The position numbers and the translations under genes were made by a program. 64,000 bases of DNA from Phoenix dactylifera (lineage: Eukaryota > Streptophyta > Magnoliopsida > Arecales > Arecaceae). Shown here one piece after another: positions 58,441-64,000 of the stretch. Within the stretch, counting starts at the first letter, position 1, and each line of letters opens with the position of its first letter. The notes beneath the pieces are model-generated. The model was not told the DNA's origin. It did no database searches and was given only the letters and a program-made list of their open reading frames with translations. The stretch is taken from the NCBI RefSeq assembly GCF_009389715.1, contig NC_052395.1, forward strand, positions 4,791,812-4,855,811, in the 5' to 3' direction.

Positions 58441-58485
58441 CGAACTGATGCCGGGGGCTGTGCCACCAGCTAAGGCCCTTACCGA

Positions 58486-59400
58486 ATGGCTCCCTTGGAG
58501 CTGGCAGAGCTGAGGAAGCAGCTTGATGAGTTGCTGGAAGCCGGGCTGATTCAACCATCCAAAGCACCATTTGGACCGCCGGTACTCTTCCAAAGGAAGA
58601 AGGATGGATCCTTGAGGATGTGCATCGATTATAGGGTACTCAACAAGGTTACGGTAAAGAACCATTATCCCATCCCTAATGCAGCGGATCTTTTTGATAG
58701 GTTGGCAAAGGCATCTTATTTCACAAAGCTTGACCTACGATCCGGCTATTGGCAAGTGAGAATTGCGAAGGGGATGAAGCCAAGACCACATGCGTCACGA
58801 GGTATGGAGCTTTTGAATTTTTGGTAATGCCCTTTGGGCTAACCAATGCACCGGCCACATTTTGCAATCTTATGAACGATGTGCTTTATTTTCTTAGATA
58901 AATTTGTTGTAGTGTATCTAGATGACATTGTTGTTTTTAGCAATTCTTTGGAAGAACATGTAGAATACTTGAATCATGTATTCAAAGCTTTAAGGGACAA
59001 CAAGTTGTATCTCAAGAGGGAAAAGTGCCAATTTGGCCAAGAGGAGATTTCCTTCTTGGGACACTGAATTAGCAAGGGCTGGATTTACATGGAGGAAGAC
59101 AAGATCAAGGCCATTCAACAGTGGCCGGCTCCAACCAAAATTGGTGACTTGCGGGCCTTCTTGGGGCTTGCAAACTACTATCGGAAGTTTATCAAAGGAT
59201 ATTCCAAGATCGTGAGTCCTCTCATAGATCTCCTAAAGAAGGATGTGGCTTGGGCGTGGTCTACCCAATGCAATGAAGCCTTTGAGGAGTTGAAGTCCTC
59301 AATCTCACATGAACCGGTGCTAGCACTCCCTGATTTTGATAAGCCATTCGAGGTAAGTACCGATGCTTCTAATATTGCAATTGGAGGTGTTTTGACGTAG
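58486..59400 (+). pseudogene. chromovirus III reverse transcriptase remnant
   Basis: Frame 58486-58827: [47 protein letters not shown]. Frameshifts near 58790 and 58890 lead to [13 protein letters not shown] and then VVYLDDIVVFSNS (catalytic YLDD near 58912-58923) with EKCQFGQEEISFLGH. A stop near 59066 and frame 59089-59400 give [17 protein letters not shown] and the RNase H start [13 protein letters not shown]. Inactive. Confidence 0.8.
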
Positions 59401-59720
59401 GATGGGCATCCGGTGGCATTTAAGAGCCGGACTCAATGCCACGGAACAAAAGTATTCGGTGCATGAGAAGGAGATGACGGCCGTGATCCATTGCTTGGAA
59501 AATGGCGCCATTACTTGTTGGGGACGTGCTTCAAGATCATCACCGACAATATGGCAAACACTTATTTTTGCCACTCAAAAGAAGCTCACCCCCAAGCAAG
59601 CCCGATGGCAGGAGTACCTTGCTGAGTTTTGTTTCGATTGGGTGCACCGACCGGGCAAGCAAAACCTTGTTGCCGATGCCTTGAGCAGGAAGCATGCAGA
59701 AGGGTATGTTGCTACCCTCA
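59350..59720 (+). pseudogene. chromovirus III RNase H remnant
   Basis: [11 protein letters not shown], a TAG at 59398, then in another frame LNATEQKYSVHEKEMTAVIHCLE, after further shifts the WARHYL- and DN-like parts and finally FCFDWVHRPGKQNLVADALSRK (about 59625-59690). Two or more frameshifts inside. Confidence 0.7.
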
Positions 59721-60950
59721 CTGCATTTCACAGCACTTTCAAGGCTCAACTGAAGGAGGCAGTGGCCAAGGATGCAGATTGTGCCAAGGTGCTGCAAGAG
59801 GTGCAGGCGGACACAATCCAGAAATTTTGGATTGAGGAGGGCTGCTGTTGGCTCGTGGGAGGAGACTGTTTGTGCCAAAGGGTGGTGGCCTTAGAAGAGC
59901 TTTGCTAAAGAAAAGCCATGACCCACAGTGGGGCAGGCCATCCAGGAGCGGAGCGCATGACGGTGCTGCTTGCAAGATCTTATTACTGGCCGGATGGAGG
60001 CCGATGTGGAGCTTTATGTTAAGACTTGCATGTGTGCCAAATGGACAAGGGTAGAGAGGAAAAGAAGCGCCGGACTATTGCAGCCACTGCCTATCCCTGT
60101 GAAGCCGTGGGTGTCATTGTCCATGGATTTCATCATCGGGGTTCTCTCGAAAGTGAGGAGAATGAGATCGATCTTTGTGGTGGTCGACCGCTTCTCTAAT
60201 ATGCAGTCTTATGGCTGTGCCTTTCCCATGCCCAGTAGATGTTGCAGCAAACTTGTTCTTCAATGGCGTGGTGAAGTACTTCGGTGTGCCGGGCGATGTT
60301 GGTATGCGACCGCGACCCAAGGTTCACGGGAAAAATTCTAGGTGCAGCTCTTTAAAACCATGGGCATTAGCTGCATTTTTCCACCGCATACCATCCCCAA
60401 ACAGATGGCAAACGAAGAGAATCAATTGGGCTGTGATGAGAATACTTAAAACATTATGTGACAGCCAGCTAGAGGAATTGGGTGGATTTATTGGAACCGG
60501 CACAATTCAGCTACAACATCAACCGGTCCTCCTCACGGGATGAGCCCAGCCGAGTTGAGCATGGGTTTTCAGCCCATGTCCCCCTTGGATGTGGTGCTGC
60601 AAGATGAGACAAGCGAATGCCCAGCTTGCTCAACGAATGGCCCAAGACAAGGAAGAGTTGATTGAAGAATGCAAGGAAAGTCTTTCCAAGGCAATCCGGA
60701 GGATGAAAAAAATTGCTGATCGGAAGAGGAGGCCATTGGAATTCCAAGTGGGTGATCTTGTGTTGTTGAAAATCACACCACCTATTTGGAAAAAATGGGG
60801 CAAGATCAAGCTTCACTGAGGACTTATGCCGAAGTATGACGGGCCTTTCAAGGTGTCGGCAAGAGTGGGACAGTGACTTATAAGCTAAATTGCTGAAAGA
60901 TTGAAGATATACCCTACTTTTTCATGTAAGTTTCTTGCGGCTTACCATGT
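59720..60950 (+). pseudogene. chromovirus III integrase remnant
   Basis: Pieces of an integrase in several frames: a HPGAERM-like zinc-finger part (59938-59960) with CMCAKWTR (60025-60050), SMDFIIGV...VVDRFSNMQSY (60120-60205), a KYFGVPGDV-like strand where the core has the second Asp region (60270-60300), a [12 protein letters not shown] remnant near 60390, and KKIADRKRRPLEFQVGDLVLLKI (60700-60780) of the C-terminal fold. Badly decayed; some catalytic residues are lost. Confidence 0.65.
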
Positions 60951-61206
60951 AAGTCATGAAGACCGAGTGGTTCCAGTGGAGGGTACCACCAAACTATTGG
61001 AAGGAGTATCCTAAAGCCATCCGTAGGATACTTGAGCGTCACAAGGTTGGGGAGAAACACAGAATTTTTGGTGCAATGGCAAGGCGAAGGCGTGGTGGAG
61101 GCTACATGGAAGCAAGCGGCTGACTTGTGGCAATTTGAGGGAGCAGATTTTCTCTTTCTTGTAGGAGGAGTCGACGAGGGCTCGACCTCTTCGGTCGGAG
61201 GAGGAT
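60951..61206 (+). pseudogene. chromovirus III chromodomain remnant
   Basis: Pieces at 61015-61140 read RRILERH-like, then TEFLVQWQGEGVVEATWKQAADLWQFE: the chromodomain strand and tryptophan pair. Followed by an acidic Ser/Gly tail and a TAG at 61218. A purine-rich GGAGGAGGAT lies just before 61207. Confidence 0.65.
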
Positions 61207-61860
61207 TGTCATGCCACTAGGCCTAGCGCGCGCGGGCACGCGCGCAGGGATGCTCGAACCATGCTTGGGCCGTGCGTAGGAGGCACGGCAGGGCCGGGCG
61301 CGGCACAGGCTGTGTGCACACAGTAGCACGGGCGCTGGCTTGGGCACAAGCCAGGCGCCGCGATGGACTGGCCATGCGAGGGCCAGGCGCTGCCCTGGCG
61401 CGGACCGTGCGCAGGCAGTGCGGGCCCGGGCGTGCGCAGAGCAATGGTGCGCAGGCGGGTGCGCAGCGGCAGAGGCTGTGCCGAGTTGGGCCAGGCGCAG
61501 AGCGCGCGCGGCGCAAGAGAAGGCCGGGCCCAGGTGGGCGCACGGGCCGGCTGACAATGGCGACAGCGCGCGAAGGCGCGCGCAGGCTCGGCAGAACGCG
61601 CGCAGCGGCGCGGCGACTGGGCCGACTACGGGCAATCGGGCTGAGTGCGACAAACCTCGCCGAGACAAATTGGTGGGGCTGTGCACAGGGGCGCCGCGCT
61701 GCCGGAGTCTTTTTGCCGTGGCTACAGTAATGCGCGCAGGCGCGGCTAGGCGCAGGGTGGAGCAATTTGAGTTCTTTTCATTAAAAGTTCTTTTAGTGAG
61801 TTGTAAGATAATTTTTTACTTTGGAAATTTCACAAATACACATGGCCTGCACTTCTAAGA
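61207..61860 (+). mobile_element. probable 3' LTR of chromovirus III, CpG-rich
   Basis: Starts TGTCATGCC right after a purine tract, as an LTR would. To about 61760 it is extremely CpG-rich with GCGCGC words; all large open frames on both strands here follow this composition and are not genes. After 61760 the sequence becomes AT-rich. The 3' limit is not fixed and no 5' partner is in the window. Confidence 0.5.
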
Positions 61861-62750
61861 GTTAGGTTCAACATTATATTGTTAAGTCTGGTAGCAACCT
61901 TGAGTCCTGATGAATCATTCCTATCTAATTCACTATTATCCTATTTTTATTAAAAAAAAGTGAAGTTAGTCAGATACATCGAAAAGGGCTACCTCTTGTT
62001 AAAGATCAGCGGACTTGTATGATGAACCCGAGCATAGGTCCGTAGGGAAGTCTTAATGCACCTTATGCCATCTGGTATGGAGGGTTGACTGAATGCTCGC
62101 TACACGGAGGAATCATTACAAGAGTAAAAGTGCGTAATTTATAAATACAAAAAAAAGAGAAAATAATATTGATCTTGAAAAAAGACGAAGTATGAAAGCC
62201 ATCGTGTAAAAATTCGAGTAAACTGGAATATTACAGATAAAGCCCATGAGTTATAAAGTAAACATCCACAACTCTCGGAATCCTGCAAGATAGGATGATT
62301 TGAATCAGGATTAGTCTTATCTGAGCAATTCTTGGAAACTACTAGCTTAGCAGTATTTGGGGATCTAAGTCTTTAGCTTGTGTATGGTCCAGATATCACC
62401 GAGCACCCAAGTATAAATAAGTATACAACTCTCTAACAGAAACTTAATAACTCAACTTAAGTTGCGTACTGACCTTGGATTTGGCTGACTTAGTAATTAA
62501 AACTTGTGTGCTTTGAAATATTGGCACTTAATGCATTTTGAAATTAGATTTTGATGAAACGATTAAAATAAAATCTTTTGGATAGAGACAGCAATTTGTG
62601 GGAATCTGAGCCGAAACCCCTCACGAGACCAAACTCGTCCACTAGTGCCACCTGGGGTTTAAATCCTTATTGCATACGGTAAATGCATCGCGATCCTGCG
62701 AAAGTGAGTTAGTTTTTATTTTGCTTGAGGACTAGCAAAATGTAGGTTGG
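61861..62750 (+). mobile_element. 3' untranslated part of a further gypsy element
   Basis: Non-coding, AT-rich. Close to its end GAGGACTAGCAAAATG is followed by GTAGGTTGGGGGTG (62739-62755), the typical 3' end and polypurine tract of Athila/Tat-type plant gypsy elements. The coding region of this element is not in the window, so its internal part is deleted or replaced. Confidence 0.5.
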
Positions 62751-62755
62751 GGGTG

Positions 62756-64000
62756 TGATAAGTGCTAAATAATGCATAAATTAACTTCTCTTTCATAGCA
62801 CTTATCATCATTTTAATGCACATACTTATATCTAAACATAAGAAAATATGTTTCCCCTCATCATTGCATTTTAATAAATTATTAGGAAATTCGAGTATTG
62901 GTTTAATTATTTGGTCGAATCTAATCTATGCAGGTCAAGTCAAACTCATTCGAGATAAATCCTGAACCCAAATCGCATGCACCCCACGAATCAGATCCAC
63001 CCATATTTTGATTCAGCCGTCCATTCCAATTCTCTTATTTCTTTCCCAACATTAGCTCAACAACCAACTTCCTGTTCAAGCCTTGCCATACTTCCCACGT
63101 CCGCATTTTCCAAGTGTCTTCCCTCTCCGAACCAACCCAGCCAAATTAAATTCACATCATCTCATCTTCCGAGGTCCCTAGCCATGAGCTTCTACCACGA
63201 AATCCATCCCGCGTCCGCAAGCTTCCCAGCTTCAAAACAAAGCCATTTTCCAGACTCCTCCACGTCCTTCTCAGTTCCCCGAGTCCCACGAACAAAACCA
63301 AAACAGGACTTCCCGCATGATCACGGGAGTGGATTCAAAAATCCAGCTTATTCCGCTAGATCCCAGCATCCTCTTCCTTCAGAATAAAGCTCCAGCTCAT
63401 CCCTCTTCTTCCGCGATCCAACTCCATCTGCAAAGAGATCTCCCATGTCCAAGAATTTCTTCCACATTTCTCCACGATGACATGGCATTAGCTCTTCTAT
63501 TCGATAAATTCACTTCCCGTTCGGATTGGGTTCCAAGCTTCACAGAATAGAACCAGACTCCCAGCAATCTTCTTCCGGATTCCCTGCATCCCAAAACAGA
63601 GTCCCATGATCCACGGGATGAACCCAAATCCCATCTTCCGGCTTGATCCCTGGGAGTCATCCTCATCCCGTGAGCATCCCAAACCCCCTAGCCATCAGCC
63701 GAGACCCTTTTCTTTCCCAATATCCTACGGATCAGCTCCATCCTTGCGAGCTTCACGGCAACCAAACGTATCCCTCCCCTGTTTCAGAAATAGAACAAAG
63801 TCATCTTCCCATTCCGTGGATCACATCCCAGCCAACCAACCCATCCTCTTCCGTCATATTGACCCCAGCAAACTTCGTGAGCAACGATTCCCTCCCAGCC
63901 GAATCAAGCCAGCCACCGTCCGTGTTTGTTCCCAGCATCTTCATCTCCGCGTCATCATAGATTATCCCACGTTCACATTCCAGTCATTCCACAAAATCCT
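62756..64000 (+). repeat. LTR start of Athila/Tat-like element
   Basis: Starts with TGATAAGTGCTAAATAATG right after the polypurine tract and soon has the complementary AGCACTTATCA (62798-62809). From 62950 to the window edge it is C-rich and G-poor with many short TCCC, CCAGC and TTCC words; open frames such as 62977-63387 are Ser/Pro-rich by composition and are not called as genes. The LTR runs past the window end. Confidence 0.5.

Larger units (their letters stand above)
57140..61206 (+). mobile_element. chromovirus III, 5'-truncated and decayed
   Basis: Gag, protease, reverse transcriptase, RNase H, integrase and chromodomain follow in gypsy order with many breaks. The 5' LTR and Gag front are missing; the first recognisable piece is a capsid segment at 57151. 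The chromodomain and a Gag CCHC of the type CFICGEPHLARNC suggest the Galadriel-like chromoviruses, but this is by memory of motif and not sure. A CpG-rich LTR-like region follows at 61207. Confidence 0.8.

Noticed and set aside
61102..61858. Long open frames on both strands in the CpG-rich part
   Set aside because: Up to 194 codons, but Ala/Arg-rich in every frame because of GCGCGC composition; no family features, and the place fits an LTR.
62977..63960. Ser/Pro-rich frames at the window end
   Set aside because: They come from C-rich short repeats in an LTR; no start context, no known domain.
1..64000. CRISPR arrays, bacterial operons or a defence system
   Set aside because: Introns, LTR elements and snRNA show a plant nuclear genome; the tandem repeats have no spacer pattern.

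Overview
This is nuclear DNA of a flowering plant. Genes are split by many introns, intergenic DNA is AT-rich, and about half the window is LTR retrotransposon. The protein sequences and monocot-like clpP fragment suggest a monocot (palm- or banana-like), but the species cannot be fixed from the sequence.

Layout. 1-7330: CpG-rich tandem repeats, then a decayed chromovirus (Ty3/gypsy with chromodomain). 7569-12158 (+): nine exons of the 3' part of a plastid-type YbeY-HAD fusion gene; its first exons are not seen. 12159-18289: mostly non-coding, with a relic of plastid clpP and a U2 snRNA gene (16351-16546, -) with its own upstream element and TATA-like box. 18290-19167 (-): two-exon OXIDATIVE STRESS 3 (OXS3)-like gene. 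19300-22800: candidate SINE, a complete 683-bp miniature LTR element (TRIM) with GGACC target duplications, and a LINE relic. 23404-34810: one complete but inactive Del/Tekay-type chromovirus with 3.4-kb LTRs, primer site, polypurine tract and TTTTT target duplications. 35464-44232 (-): eight-exon MKK6-type MAP kinase kinase whose reading frame is intact for 358 codons; its long introns carry a Tourist-like MITE, a SINE, a LINE relic and a GTACC-rich element. 46215-46902: cluster of a second TRIM family. 47578-50235 (-): four-exon early nodulin 93 gene. 52345-56856: Ty1/copia element with 193-bp LTRs. 57140-61860: third decayed chromovirus with a CpG-rich end. 61870-64000: 3' end and LTR start of a further gypsy element, running off the window.

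The host genes (YbeY-HAD, U2, OXS3, MKK6, ENOD93) do not form a pathway; they are ordinary genes separated by transposon blocks. No gene cluster or defence-like system was found. The least ordinary signal is an snRNA-type promoter (USE plus TATA-like box, constant 25-nt gap) inside the LTRs of two TRIM families, against the 32-nt gap of the real U2 gene in the same window. Exon limits were worked out by hand from splice sites, frame and family knowledge; no search was run.
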